The notes under the pieces were generated by a model. It saw nothing but the letters and a program-made list of their open reading frames with translations, did no database searches and was not told where the DNA came from. Shown here in pieces: positions 1-7,719 of a DNA stretch of 64,000 bases; the stretch's first letter is position 1; each line of letters opens with the position of its first letter. The translations under genes and the position numbers were made by a program. Origin of the DNA: Pedobacter sp. ISL-64 (GTDB lineage Bacteria; Bacteroidota; Bacteroidia; Sphingobacteriales; Sphingobacteriaceae). The stretch lies in assembly GCF_018613605.1 (NCBI RefSeq), contig NZ_JAGGPU010000006.1:168411-232410 (forward strand). The letters are read 5' to 3'.

Positions 1-1
1 G

Positions 2-70
2 CAAATGACTAATGATAGCCCACATAAAACGATAAATACAAAACAGCAGATAGAGCAGGATGGAAAATAG
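2..70 (+). CDS. Possible 3' end of an upstream gene (partial)
   Basis: One frame is open from the window edge to a TAG at 68-70 and gives a hydrophilic tail of 22 residues ending QQIEQDGK. This would fit the C-terminus of a gene on the same strand as the next one, but 22 codons can be open by chance. No function can be assigned. Confidence 0.25.
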   Translation, partial: QMTNDSPHKTINTKQQIEQDGK

Positions 71-127
71 AATATAAAATATTAGTTTTCGCTTTTTGAA
101 ATAGATCTGACCAATACAATATTAAAT

Positions 128-1297
128 ATGAGTAAAAAGATTACATTCCCTTACAATCCTCAATTCCCTTCTGTAGCCGACTTAAGAAAAAAGGCAAAAT
201 CAAGGATTCCTAAATTTGCTTTTGACTACCTGGAGGGTGGTTGTAATGAGGGACTTAATTTATCGCGAAACGAGAGCGACTTCGATAATATTTACCTTAA
301 ACCGAATTACTTACGTGTTGGTGGAGATATCGACATGTCGGTTGAATTATTTGGCCGTCGTTACAGTGCTCCATTTGGCGTATCTCCGATTGGTTTGCAA
401 GGTTTAATGTGGCCTAATGCACCCGAAATTTTAGCTAAGGCTGCAGCTAAAGCCGATATTCCTTATACATTAAGCACCGTATCCACCAGTAGTATCGAAC
501 GAATTGCCGAAGTATCTGAAGGAAAAGCATGGTTTCAATTGTATCATCCTACGGAGAATAGCCTGAGGGATGATATCTTAAATCGCTTAAAAGCCGTTGA
601 ATGCCCGGTATTGGTTGTTCTGGTAGATGTGCCTGCATTTGGTTTACGATATAAAGAAATCAAGAGTGGTTTATCCATTCCGCCAAAAATGTCAATCAAT
701 AATATCTTACAGGCTTTTGCCCGTCCGCTGTGGGGAATTAAAACCCTACAACATGGAATTCCATCGTTTGCTACCTTGAAGCCTTACATGGAAAAAGGAA
801 TGGACATGTCGCAACTGGGACAGTTCATGAACAAAACATTTACCGGTAAGGTTGATATTGAAAAGGTTTCTGCCATTCGTGATCTTTGGAAAGGACCTTT
901 AGTACTGAAGGGAATCGCGACTGATGAAGATATGCAGGCTGCTATCCAGATCGGTGCCGATGGTGTGATTGTTTCCAATCATGGCGGCAGACAAATTGAC
1001 GCAGGCGAATCCTCAATCAATTCACTGATCAAATTGGCGAACAATCCACTATACAAATCAAAATTGAAGATCATGTTGGATGGCGGTATCCGTTCAGGTG
1101 TTGATTTAGCAAGAGCACATGCCGTTGGATCCGAATTCAACTTTATGGGCCGACCTTTTATGTACGGAGTTGGCGCTTTAGGTAATGAAGGAGGCGATCA
1201 TACCATCAATATGTTCAAAACTCACTTATACCAGATCATGCAACAATTAACCATTGAGAAAATTACACAATTTCCTGATCGGTTATTAAACCCTTAA
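128..1297 (+). CDS. lldD: FMN-dependent alpha-hydroxy-acid (L-lactate type) dehydrogenase
   Basis: The 389-residue product is a one-domain TIM barrel of the FMN-dependent alpha-hydroxy-acid oxidase family, which oxidises L-lactate or related 2-hydroxy acids to 2-oxo acids. Visible family marks are the N-terminal SVADLRKKAKSRIP and FDYLEGG segments, the flavin lysine K261, the active-site SNHGGRQ (283-289, with catalytic H285 and substrate-binding R288), and the phosphate-binding DGGIR (318-322). Length is normal. LldD is the closest named match; glycolate, mandelate or lactate oxidase are possible alternatives because the electron acceptor cannot be read from sequence. It is a single-gene unit followed by a strong hairpin terminator and convergent with the mutarotase gene. 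Confidence 0.9.
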   Translation: MSKKITFPYNPQFPSVADLRKKAKSRIPKFAFDYLEGGCNEGLNLSRNESDFDNIYLKPNYLRVGGDIDMSVELFGRRYSAPFGVSPIGLQGLMWPNAPEILAKAAAKADIPYTLSTVSTSSIERIAEVSEGKAWFQLYHPTENSLRDDILNRLKAVECPVLVVLVDVPAFGLRYKEIKSGLSIPPKMSINNILQAFARPLWGIKTLQHGIPSFATLKPYMEKGMDMSQLGQFMNKTFTGKVDIEKVSAIRDLWKGPLVLKGIATDEDMQAAIQIGADGVIVSNHGGRQIDAGESSINSLIKLANNPLYKSKLKIMLDGGIRSGVDLARAHAVGSEFNFMGRPFMYGVGALGNEGGDHTINMFKTHLYQIMQQLTIEKITQFPDRLLNP

Positions 1298-1322
1298 AGC
1301 CGAATTTGCAAATAAAATAAAC

Positions 1323-1355
1323 AAAAAAAGCAAGACTAGAAGTCTTGCTTTTTTG
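1323..1355. terminator. Bidirectional hairpin terminator
   Basis: A perfect 9-bp stem (AGCAAGACT / AGTCTTGCT) with a 3-nt loop is flanked by A and T tracts that extend the stem to about 15 bp. It sits between the convergent dehydrogenase and mutarotase genes and can end transcription from both sides. Confidence 0.9.
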
Positions 1356-1399
1356 TTTGAAATCTCATAAATGATCTTAGTCAATTTTCTGAAGTATTG

Positions 1400-2551
1400 T
1401 TATTTCAAAAATTTATACGTTGTACTCGTTTTATAAGTTTCGCCCGGTTTAAGCACTGTCGACGCAAAATTTGCATGATTTGGCGCATCAGGAAAATGTT
1501 GTGTTTCTAAACAGAAAGCTGAACGGTGAGGATATGATTTACCACCTTTACCATCTTTATCAGCACCTGTTAAAAAGTTACCACTGTAAAACTGTAAGCC
1601 TGGCTCGGTGGTATAAACTTCCATTGTTATTCCTGTAACGGGACTTTTAACGGTTGCAATAGCCGTTTTGCCATCATGGTGAGTTAATACAAAATTATGA
1701 TCGTAACCTTTGCCGAACTTTAACTGCTGATCATTTTCTTCGATCGATTTTCCGATGGTTTTAGCCTTGTTAAAATCAAATGCTGTTCCAGCTACAGCCT
1801 GCAATTTACCTGTTGGAATAAGGGTAGAGTCTACTGGTGTATAGGCATTTGCATCAATCGTTAATTCGTGATCTAAAATCGTATTGTTTCCCTCTCCATT
1901 TAGGTTAAAATAAGCATGATTGGTTAAATTTACAACAGTCGTTTTATCAGTAGTAGCTAAATAATCAATCTGCAAAGCATTATCATCAGTTAAGGTATAA
2001 GTTACCTTCACATCTAGTTTCCCTGGATAACCTGCTTCGCCATCATTTGAAACATAACTCAACTCTAATTTTTGTCCATCTAATTGTTTAGCATCCCAAA
2101 CTTTCGAGAAAAAGCCATCTGTACCACCGTGGAGGGTATTAACACCGTCATTAAGCTGTAGCGTATATTCTTTTCCTTCGAGCGTAAATTTACCTTTACC
2201 AATGCGGTTTCCGTATCTACCAATTAAGGCACCAAAAAATGGTTCGCCTTTTTTGCGATAAGACCCCACACTATCATAGCCCAAAACCACATCTGTTAAC
2301 TTATTATTTTTATCGGGTACCAAAAGTGAAACTACCCTCCCGCCATAATTGGTAATGGAAACTGAAGCACCTTGTTTATTTTTTAAAGTATAAAGCTTCA
2401 CACTTTTGCCATCAATAGTAGTGGTGTATTTTAACGAATCAGTTTGCTCGGTTGTTTGTGTCCCTTTATCCGATTTTTGGTTACAAGAAGTAAAAGCTAC
2501 AGCTAAACACAATGTAGCGAAGGGCAAAGCCTTAAGAAATATTTTTTTCAT
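1400..2551 (-). CDS. galM: Aldose 1-epimerase (galactose mutarotase), lipoprotein
   Basis: The 383-residue protein interconverts alpha and beta anomers of hexoses. It starts with a lipoprotein signal (AFTSC, lipidated Cys23), so it acts outside the cytoplasm, as many Bacteroidota mutarotases do. Family residues are all present: GRYGNRI (111-117), H141 in LHGG, catalytic acid H212 in TNHAYFNL, D284 in GYDHNF, and catalytic base E349 in FCLETQHFPDAPNH. Length is typical plus the signal peptide. The nearby HAD and Nudix genes are read the other way; a common role in sugar use is plausible but not shown. Confidence 0.95.
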   Translation of the reverse strand: MKKIFLKALPFATLCLAVAFTSCNQKSDKGTQTTEQTDSLKYTTTIDGKSVKLYTLKNKQGASVSITNYGGRVVSLLVPDKNNKLTDVVLGYDSVGSYRKKGEPFFGALIGRYGNRIGKGKFTLEGKEYTLQLNDGVNTLHGGTDGFFSKVWDAKQLDGQKLELSYVSNDGEAGYPGKLDVKVTYTLTDDNALQIDYLATTDKTTVVNLTNHAYFNLNGEGNNTILDHELTIDANAYTPVDSTLIPTGKLQAVAGTAFDFNKAKTIGKSIEENDQQLKFGKGYDHNFVLTHHDGKTAIATVKSPVTGITMEVYTTEPGLQFYSGNFLTGADKDGKGGKSYPHRSAFCLETQHFPDAPNHANFASTVLKPGETYKTSTTYKFLK

Positions 2552-2740
2552 GGATTAAAAATTTGAGGAAGCAGACCTGCAATTGCGCACAAAATTAGAT
2601 ACGGCTTCATATTGATTTATTTTTGGTTAAGGCTAATGTAGGAAAAAATTATTAACGTTAAAGTAACGATTATACTTATTTTTTCATAATATCGGTGAGG
2701 ATTCTCAACAGTAAAAAAAATCACATAATTTAGCAGCCAT

Positions 2741-3412
2741 ATGCATAATTTAAATTTCAAGCCAAAGGCTTTTCTTTTTGATTTGAACGGCACTATGATT
2801 AACGATATGGAATACCATACCTTAGCCTGGTACAGCATCATGACAGAAGATTTAGGTGCCAAACTTGATTACGAAAACGTAAAAAAGGAAATGTATGGTA
2901 AAAACCACGAAGTTTTAGAACGCGTTTTCGGAAAAGATAAATTTAACGCCGAAGAAATAGAACGCCTTTCTATTGATAAAGAAAAGCGTTATCAGGAAGG
3001 CTACATGCCCCATTTAGCGCTGATTGAAGGACTGGATCATTTTTTGGAACGCGCAAAAGAGGCTAACATTCCAATGGCGATCGGATCTGCTGCGATACCT
3101 TTTAATATAGATTTTGTGGTAGATGGATTGAATATCCGTCGTTATTTGGATGCAATAGTGAGTGCAGATGATGTAAAAACAAGCAAGCCAGATCCCGAAA
3201 CTTTTATAAAGGCAGCGGCAGCATTAAATATAACACCGGCAGATTGCCTGGTTTTCGAAGACGCACCAAAGGGTGTAGAGTCGGCTTTAAATGCAGGTAT
3301 GCCTTGTATTGTATTAACTACAACACATACTATCGAAGAATTTGAAGGTTATCCGAATATCTTGGGTTATATTACAGATTATAACGATGCTAAATTAAAT
3401 ACGCTTTTTTAA
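2741..3412 (+). CDS. HAD-superfamily protein, beta-phosphoglucomutase-like, with DxN catalytic motif
   Basis: The 223-residue protein has the HAD layout with a small alpha-helical cap: motif I FDLNGT (nucleophile D14), motif II S116 in IGSAA, motif III K149 in TSKPDP, and motif IV E173/D174 in VFEDAPKGVE. It looks like the beta-phosphoglucomutase / sugar-phosphate phosphatase branch. The second acidic residue of motif I, normally the general acid/base Asp, is N16 here, so ordinary phosphatase or mutase chemistry is uncertain. The stop is followed after one base by the Nudix gene, so the two are very probably cotranscribed. Confidence 0.85.
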   Translation: MHNLNFKPKAFLFDLNGTMINDMEYHTLAWYSIMTEDLGAKLDYENVKKEMYGKNHEVLERVFGKDKFNAEEIERLSIDKEKRYQEGYMPHLALIEGLDHFLERAKEANIPMAIGSAAIPFNIDFVVDGLNIRRYLDAIVSADDVKTSKPDPETFIKAAAALNITPADCLVFEDAPKGVESALNAGMPCIVLTTTHTIEEFEGYPNILGYITDYNDAKLNTLF

Positions 3413-3413
3413 C

Positions 3414-4112
3414 ATGGGAAAATATTTAAATCAAAAACCTGTTCTTGTTGCAGTAGACTGCATTATTTTTGGTTATGACGGCGATCAGCTAAAGCTTTTG
3501 GTAATAAAAAGGGCAATAGAGCCTGTAAAAGATAAGTGGAGTTTAATGGGTGGTTTTATCGGTGAACATGAAGATCTTGATGGTGCCGCCAAAAGGATTT
3601 TATTGGAATTAACAGGATTACACGATGTTTACCTGGAGCAACTTCATGCTTATGGTAGTCCAGATCGGGATCCTATCGAACGTACGGTTTCAGTAGTTTA
3701 CTTTGCACTGATCGATATTAATAAATATAGTAAACAGATCAATGATCAGTACCATGCCGAGTGGTTTAAACTAAAAGAAGTTCCCGAATTAATTTTCGAC
3801 CACGATATAATGGTTAAGGCCGCTATGGATAAAATCCGCTATCAGGCAGCCCTCCACCCTATTTTATTTGAGCTTTTACCAAAACGGTTTACTATACCAC
3901 AGTTGCAGGCTTTATACGAGCAGGTTTACGATTCGCCAATAGACAACCGGAACTTTATCCGGAAGATTACTGCCAGTGGATTGTTAATTAAACAAGCCGA
4001 CAAGGACAAATCAAGTTCGCGCCGTGGGGCCTTTTATTTTAAACTGGACAAAAACAAACACAAGGCACAGTTTCAGTCTTTTCTCAATTTTATCCCAAAA
4101 ACGAGTGAATAG
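3414..4112 (+). CDS. Nudix-domain transcriptional regulator (NrtR/AraR-like)
   Basis: The 232-residue protein joins an N-terminal Nudix fold (about 1-140) to a C-terminal winged-helix part (about 145-225, with a basic SSSRRG segment). The Nudix box at 47-69 keeps G47, E53, R61, E65 and G68, but the Glu positions are I62 and L66, so it is probably not a hydrolase and uses the fold to sense a ligand. This is the design of NrtR and of the Bacteroides arabinose regulator AraR. It lies one base after the HAD gene and near a mutarotase, which favours a sugar signal; this is inference. Confidence 0.85.
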   Translation: MGKYLNQKPVLVAVDCIIFGYDGDQLKLLVIKRAIEPVKDKWSLMGGFIGEHEDLDGAAKRILLELTGLHDVYLEQLHAYGSPDRDPIERTVSVVYFALIDINKYSKQINDQYHAEWFKLKEVPELIFDHDIMVKAAMDKIRYQAALHPILFELLPKRFTIPQLQALYEQVYDSPIDNRNFIRKITASGLLIKQADKDKSSSRRGAFYFKLDKNKHKAQFQSFLNFIPKTSE

Positions 4113-4249
4113 GCAATGATTTGAAAAAATGTTACCCATTTAAAAATAAATTTTAAAATTGTTTTTGGGCTTACAAAATTTAAAATCAACCAGTTAGAAG
4201 CGCCAATTTTACATGAACTAAAAAACAATAAAAACATTTTCAAAAAATG

Positions 4250-4280
4250 TTTGCAAGAAAAGGATAAATCCCTATATTTG
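4250..4280 (+). promoter_or_regulatory. Bacteroidetes-type promoter for tRNA-Lys
   Basis: TTTG at 4250-4253 and TATATTTG at 4273-4280 match the -33 TTTG and -7 TAnnTTTG elements of the Bacteroidota primary sigma factor, with a 19-nt spacer. The tRNA begins 23 nt downstream of the -7 element. Confidence 0.8.
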
Positions 4281-4303
4281 CACCTCCTTAAACAAAGGGA
4301 AAT

Positions 4304-4376
4304 GATTCCGTAGCTCAGCTGGTAGAGCATTACACTTTTAATGTAGTGGTCCTGGGTTCGAATCCCAGCGGGATCA
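4304..4376 (+). tRNA. tRNA-Lys (anticodon TTT)
   Basis: A full cloverleaf is visible: acceptor GATTCCG paired with CGGGATC (one G-T pair), D arm GCTC/GAGC, anticodon stem TTACA/TGTAG with loop CTTTTAA and anticodon TTT at 4337-4339, T arm CTGGG-TTCGAAT-CCCAG, discriminator A at 4376. CCA is not encoded. Its 3' end is the likely chromosomal target of the ICE that follows. Confidence 0.97.
4337..4376 (+). other. Probable ICE attachment site (attL) at the 3' end of tRNA-Lys
   Basis: The tyrosine recombinase gene starts 260 bp after an intact tRNA gene and conjugation genes follow, the usual picture for tRNA-directed integration in which the element restores the tRNA 3' end. The exact core cannot be set, because no second copy of the tRNA 3' sequence was seen elsewhere in the window; attR must lie beyond 64000. 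Confidence 0.5.
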
Positions 4377-4387
4377 CTTAGTAGAGA

Positions 4388-4416
4388 TAAAAAGCGCACA
4401 TTGGTGCGCTTTTTTC
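4388..4416 (+). terminator. Terminator after tRNA-Lys
   Basis: The stem AAAGCGCAC / GTGCGCTTT with a 4-nt loop is followed by a run of seven T. It ends the tRNA transcript about 12 nt after the tRNA. Confidence 0.85.
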
Positions 4417-4451
4417 GTTTAAAATGCCTTCTACACTGCATTTTTCCAAAA

Positions 4452-4534
4452 AAGCATTTCAAAGAAATTCAAAGTATTTCAATTAAAATGGTGCCCCTTT
4501 TGGTGCCCCATATTTAATCCTAAATTGGGGCACC
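4452..4534. repeat. Direct and inverted repeats between tRNA-Lys and integrase
   Basis: Three near-tandem copies of a CATTTCAAAG-like 10-mer occur at about 4455-4482. GGTGCCCC follows at 4490-4497 and 4502-4509, and its inverted copy GGGGCACC at 4527-4534. This arrangement resembles arm-type binding sites for an integrase, or operators for the int promoter. It also argues that int starts at 4636 and not upstream of these repeats. Confidence 0.6.
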
Positions 4535-4635
4535 GAATTTCTAAAAAGACTTGTGAGACATGGTTTTTAGGGAATCAATGTGTTTTCTCCGGCAGTTACC
4601 AGAGAGAGAATTTTGATCACTTAAAAGTGCAGGAA

Positions 4636-5946
4636 ATGAAAAGCAATCAAAAACTTTTAATCATGTTTTGGCTTAAAAAGTCCAAAACAACCAAAGATGG
4701 ACAGGCTCCACTTTATGCTAGAATTACAATTGATGGCAAGGACGAAGAAATTGCAGTCAGCCGAAAATGTAAACCTCAATTCTGGGATACCGATATCAAG
4801 CGGGTAACTGAATCTTCAGCGGACGCCCGGATAACGAACCTCAGAATTGCCGAGATTGAACTTAATCTCCAAAGGCAATTCATAGTACTTCAAAGCCAAC
4901 ATGATGCAATTACACCATTAATGCTCAAAAACGCATTTCTGGGTCTGCCAGTCAATTTTGATAAGAGCATTGATCCGGTATGTGAGAAGGTTGAGCGAAA
5001 GCTATTAGAAGTTTTATCTGACTTCATTGAAAAGTTTGAGAAGCAAGTAGAAAAAAAGAAGCGTTCATACGAAACACTCAAACACTGGCGGTCAACTAAA
5101 ACGAAAATAGCCGCTTTTATTTCATTTCAATATGCTGTTGAAGATATTCTACTATCTGAAATAAAATATTCATTTGCAGAGAAGTACTATGATTACATGA
5201 CACTGGAGGTAAACAAACCACTTTCTGAACTTTCAGCTAAAGGCCAAATTAAGAAGTTGAAGCAAATACTTACTGGTTGTGTTACAAAAGAGTATATAAG
5301 CAAAAATCCCATCCAAGGGTTTAAATGCAGTGGTGGTGACAAGGACGTTATGCCATTGGAAATGGAACAAATTCAAAGAATTTATTTTAAAGAGTTTTCT
5401 GTGAAGAGACTGGAAGAGGTAAAGGACGCGTTTATATTCCAGTGTTTTACAGGCTTTGCATATCAGGATGTTTATGCTTTATCCAAAGATAATATTATAA
5501 AAGTAGGCAATAATGGAGAGCTATGGCTGATTAAGGACCGAGGCAAAACGGACGTTTCAGAAATGGTGCCTATACTGCCAATAGCAAAAGAAATTATCGA
5601 CAAATATGCTGATCATCCATATTGTATAGAAAATAATTGTCTGCTACCTATTAATAGCAACGCGAGATATAACGGTTATTTAAAAGAAATCGCAGATATA
5701 TGCGGTATTGTTCCCATCAACAAAGATGATCGTGAACTTGGCAGCCATAAAGCACGTCACACATTTGCAGATATGATGTTAAATAATGGTGTTCCATTGG
5801 AGGACGTAAGTAAAATGCTCGGCCATAAAAGTATCCGTACAACACAACGATATTGCAGGGTAAGAAAGAATAGAATTAGCGAAAACATGGCAAAAGTTAA
5901 GTCAATTTTGTTCACTGTGGACGGTCAATTAAAAGAGGTTAGCTAA
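4636..5946 (+). CDS. int: Tyrosine recombinase (ICE integrase, IntDOT-like)
   Basis: The 436-residue integrase should catalyse insertion and excision at tRNA-Lys. The N-terminal arm-binding part (FWLKKSKTTKDGQAPLYARI) is followed by a SAM-like core-binding part and the catalytic domain from about residue 240. Catalytic residues are H371-xx-R374 (HKARH), H397 (LGHKS) and nucleophile Y406. The position of the first catalytic Arg holds A275 (FTGFAYQD), a substitution known in the IntDOT group. Start 4636 was chosen over an in-frame 4525 because the extra 37 residues overlap the repeat region and MKSNQKLL matches usual starts of this family. Confidence 0.93.
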   Translation: MKSNQKLLIMFWLKKSKTTKDGQAPLYARITIDGKDEEIAVSRKCKPQFWDTDIKRVTESSADARITNLRIAEIELNLQRQFIVLQSQHDAITPLMLKNAFLGLPVNFDKSIDPVCEKVERKLLEVLSDFIEKFEKQVEKKKRSYETLKHWRSTKTKIAAFISFQYAVEDILLSEIKYSFAEKYYDYMTLEVNKPLSELSAKGQIKKLKQILTGCVTKEYISKNPIQGFKCSGGDKDVMPLEMEQIQRIYFKEFSVKRLEEVKDAFIFQCFTGFAYQDVYALSKDNIIKVGNNGELWLIKDRGKTDVSEMVPILPIAKEIIDKYADHPYCIENNCLLPINSNARYNGYLKEIADICGIVPINKDDRELGSHKARHTFADMMLNNGVPLEDVSKMLGHKSIRTTQRYCRVRKNRISENMAKVKSILFTVDGQLKEVS

Positions 5947-6043
5947 TTTGAAAATGATAATTAGCCTGTTTCAAAGAGACTTTGGATCTAGTATTCAAAG
6001 TCTCAATTGTTAAAACGAGTGATTGATAATTAAGAGAAAAAGT

Positions 6044-6814
6044 ATGAAACGAATAATGGTTATGGGCGATATCCACGGTGCTTTCAATGCACTTGCCCAA
6101 TGCCTGGAAAGGTCAGGATTTGATTATGAAAATGATATATTAATTCAACTAGGCGATATTACTGATGGATATCCCCATGTGTATGAGTGCGTAGAGGAAC
6201 TATTGAAGATTAAAAATCTTATTGCGATTATAGGCAATCACGATGCCTGGTTTATGGAATTTATAAATTCAGACTTCCATCCATATTATTGGGGGTATGG
6301 GGGCAAAGGAACACTTATATCATACCTGAAAAATTGCTGCAAAGAAGGAATCTATTTTGCCACAGGTAGCGGGTTCAAAACTTCTCTGGTTTCTAAGGAT
6401 ATTCCCCAAACGCATAAGGACTTTTTCAATAATCAAATGCTTTACCATATTGATAAAAAGAGGCGGTGCTTTGTACATGCTGGTTTCAATCGATACCTGT
6501 CATTTGGGGAGCAAAGAGAGGCAGATTATTACTGGGACAGAAGTTTATGGAATCAGGCACTGGAACATAAAGCAACCAGCAACAAAAAAGAGCACTTTGA
6601 GATAGCCACAAATTTTAGGGAAATTTATATTGGACACTCACCTACAACCCGCTGGGGGCAAAACAAGCCAATGAAAGCATATAACATTATCAACATGGAC
6701 ACAGGGGCAGGTCATTCCGGCCGGTTGACCATTTTAGATGTTGACAGCAAAGAATTCTGGCAATCAGACTCGGTTGAAGAGCTTTACATCGAAATTTCAG
6801 GACATGATTATTAA
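6044..6814 (+). CDS. Metallophosphoesterase (Ser/Thr protein phosphatase-like)
   Basis: The 256-residue protein carries the calcineurin-like two-metal centre: GDIHG (D9, H11), GDITDG (D38), GNHD (N65, H66), VHAGF (H145) and GHSPT (H198). This is the pattern of small PrpE / lambda-type protein phosphatases or ApaH-like nucleotide hydrolases; the substrate cannot be told from sequence. The ATG at 6044 follows AAGAGAAAAAG and is preferred to a TTG seven codons upstream. It lies 97 bp after int on the same strand and looks like accessory cargo of the ICE left end. Confidence 0.88.
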   Translation: MKRIMVMGDIHGAFNALAQCLERSGFDYENDILIQLGDITDGYPHVYECVEELLKIKNLIAIIGNHDAWFMEFINSDFHPYYWGYGGKGTLISYLKNCCKEGIYFATGSGFKTSLVSKDIPQTHKDFFNNQMLYHIDKKRRCFVHAGFNRYLSFGEQREADYYWDRSLWNQALEHKATSNKKEHFEIATNFREIYIGHSPTTRWGQNKPMKAYNIINMDTGAGHSGRLTILDVDSKEFWQSDSVEELYIEISGHDY

Positions 6815-6884
6815 TAAATCATATAGCGATTGTTTAAAGAAGCTATTAAGGTATGCAATGTATATATAAAAAGGCCGCCTTAAT

Positions 6885-7091
6885 CTATCTCCAAACCCAT
6901 TCCCAGGCAGTCATCTTCCAATCCTTAATCGTATTGCCATTCTGGCTTTTCCAAAACCGTTGTGTGTAAAAGCAATAGAATTCTAAAGCCTTTTGCTCAG
7001 TTAGTCCCTTCTGTAAAAACCAAATTATAACATGGCTCCGGGCAGGTGGAATGTCCTTTCCGAAGCCATTTTCTTTAACATCCTCTATCAT
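6885..7091 (-). CDS. Small hypothetical ICE protein
   Basis: The 68-residue protein, rich in Trp and Phe (WFLQKGL, FYCFYTQRFWKSQNGN), has no motif that I recognise. Its start overlaps the stop of the HTH gene by 4 nt (ATGA), so it is translationally coupled to it. Position beside an excisionase-like gene is typical of small ICE genes; no function can be given. Confidence 0.65.
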   Translation of the reverse strand: MIEDVKENGFGKDIPPARSHVIIWFLQKGLTEQKALEFYCFYTQRFWKSQNGNTIKDWKMTAWEWVWR

Positions 7092-7399
7092 TTAGAATTA
7101 CTTTTACGCTTTTCAAACATAGTATGTATATCATCGCGGTCATAATAGATTGCACCGCCTACCTTCATAAAGGTAACAACTTTACTATTTCGCAATGTTT
7201 GTAAAGTGCCAGGTGATATATCCAGCAATTTCATGACCTCCCTGGATTTCATCCATTTTTTTATAGGTTCGCCTGAAAACTCTTTTATTATTTGTCTGAA
7301 TTCAAAAACTAATTGTAGCCTGAATTTTTCAAGGTCATCTGCTGTTACCAACCCGTCCTTAAGGAGCCTCCTGTTCTCGCTGTTTTCTTCTTGTCTCAT
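7088..7399 (-). CDS. Excisionase-like helix-turn-helix protein
   Basis: The 103-residue protein has a C-terminal MerR/Xis-type winged helix (about 45-95): WMKSREVMKLLDISPGTLQ, then VTFMKVGGAIYYDRDDI. This fold is used by recombination directionality factors and small DNA-binding proteins of Bacteroidetes ICEs. The N-terminal 40 residues are charged and helical. It is placed near int but on the opposite strand and coupled to the downstream 68-residue gene. A role in excision is likely from position and fold but is not proven. Confidence 0.8.
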   Translation of the reverse strand: MRQEENSENRRLLKDGLVTADDLEKFRLQLVFEFRQIIKEFSGEPIKKWMKSREVMKLLDISPGTLQTLRNSKVVTFMKVGGAIYYDRDDIHTMFEKRKSNSK

Positions 7400-7426
7400 A
7401 CACTTTCGCTTTCACCTCGTCACCAA

Positions 7427-7702
7427 TTAATTAAAGATTACCCTGCTGCCTTTTCTTTTGAACGAAGGCTCATAAAGTAAATAACCGTACTCACTCAATT
7501 CAATGATCGTTCTATAGTAAGTCCTGTTTGAAACTTTAGCAATACTTGTTATGTCATTTGGGAACACCTTCAATTCATCATCAAAAGACGATTTGATCCA
7601 TAATGAATATACTGCTGTAAACACAGCAATATGTGCCATGCCTATACGCGCATCTGTCTGTATCCTTTCAAAAAAAAATTCATATTTATCACTTTCAACC
7701 AT
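7427..7702 (-). CDS. Winged-helix-like small ICE protein
   Basis: The 91-residue protein contains FPNDITSIAKVSNRTYYRTI followed by ELSEYGYLLYEP, which reads as a helix-turn-helix with a wing, as found in small replication or regulatory proteins. It lies upstream of the excisionase-like gene and may control it. I do not recognise a named family. Confidence 0.65.
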   Translation of the reverse strand: MVESDKYEFFFERIQTDARIGMAHIAVFTAVYSLWIKSSFDDELKVFPNDITSIAKVSNRTYYRTIIELSEYGYLLYEPSFKRKGSRVIFN

Positions 7703-7719
7703 CTTACGTTCGATTACTA

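Noticed and set aside
4525..4635. N-terminal 37-codon extension of the integrase
   Set aside because: It lies over the repeat region, does not look like integrase sequence and the family usually begins at the MKSNQKLL position.
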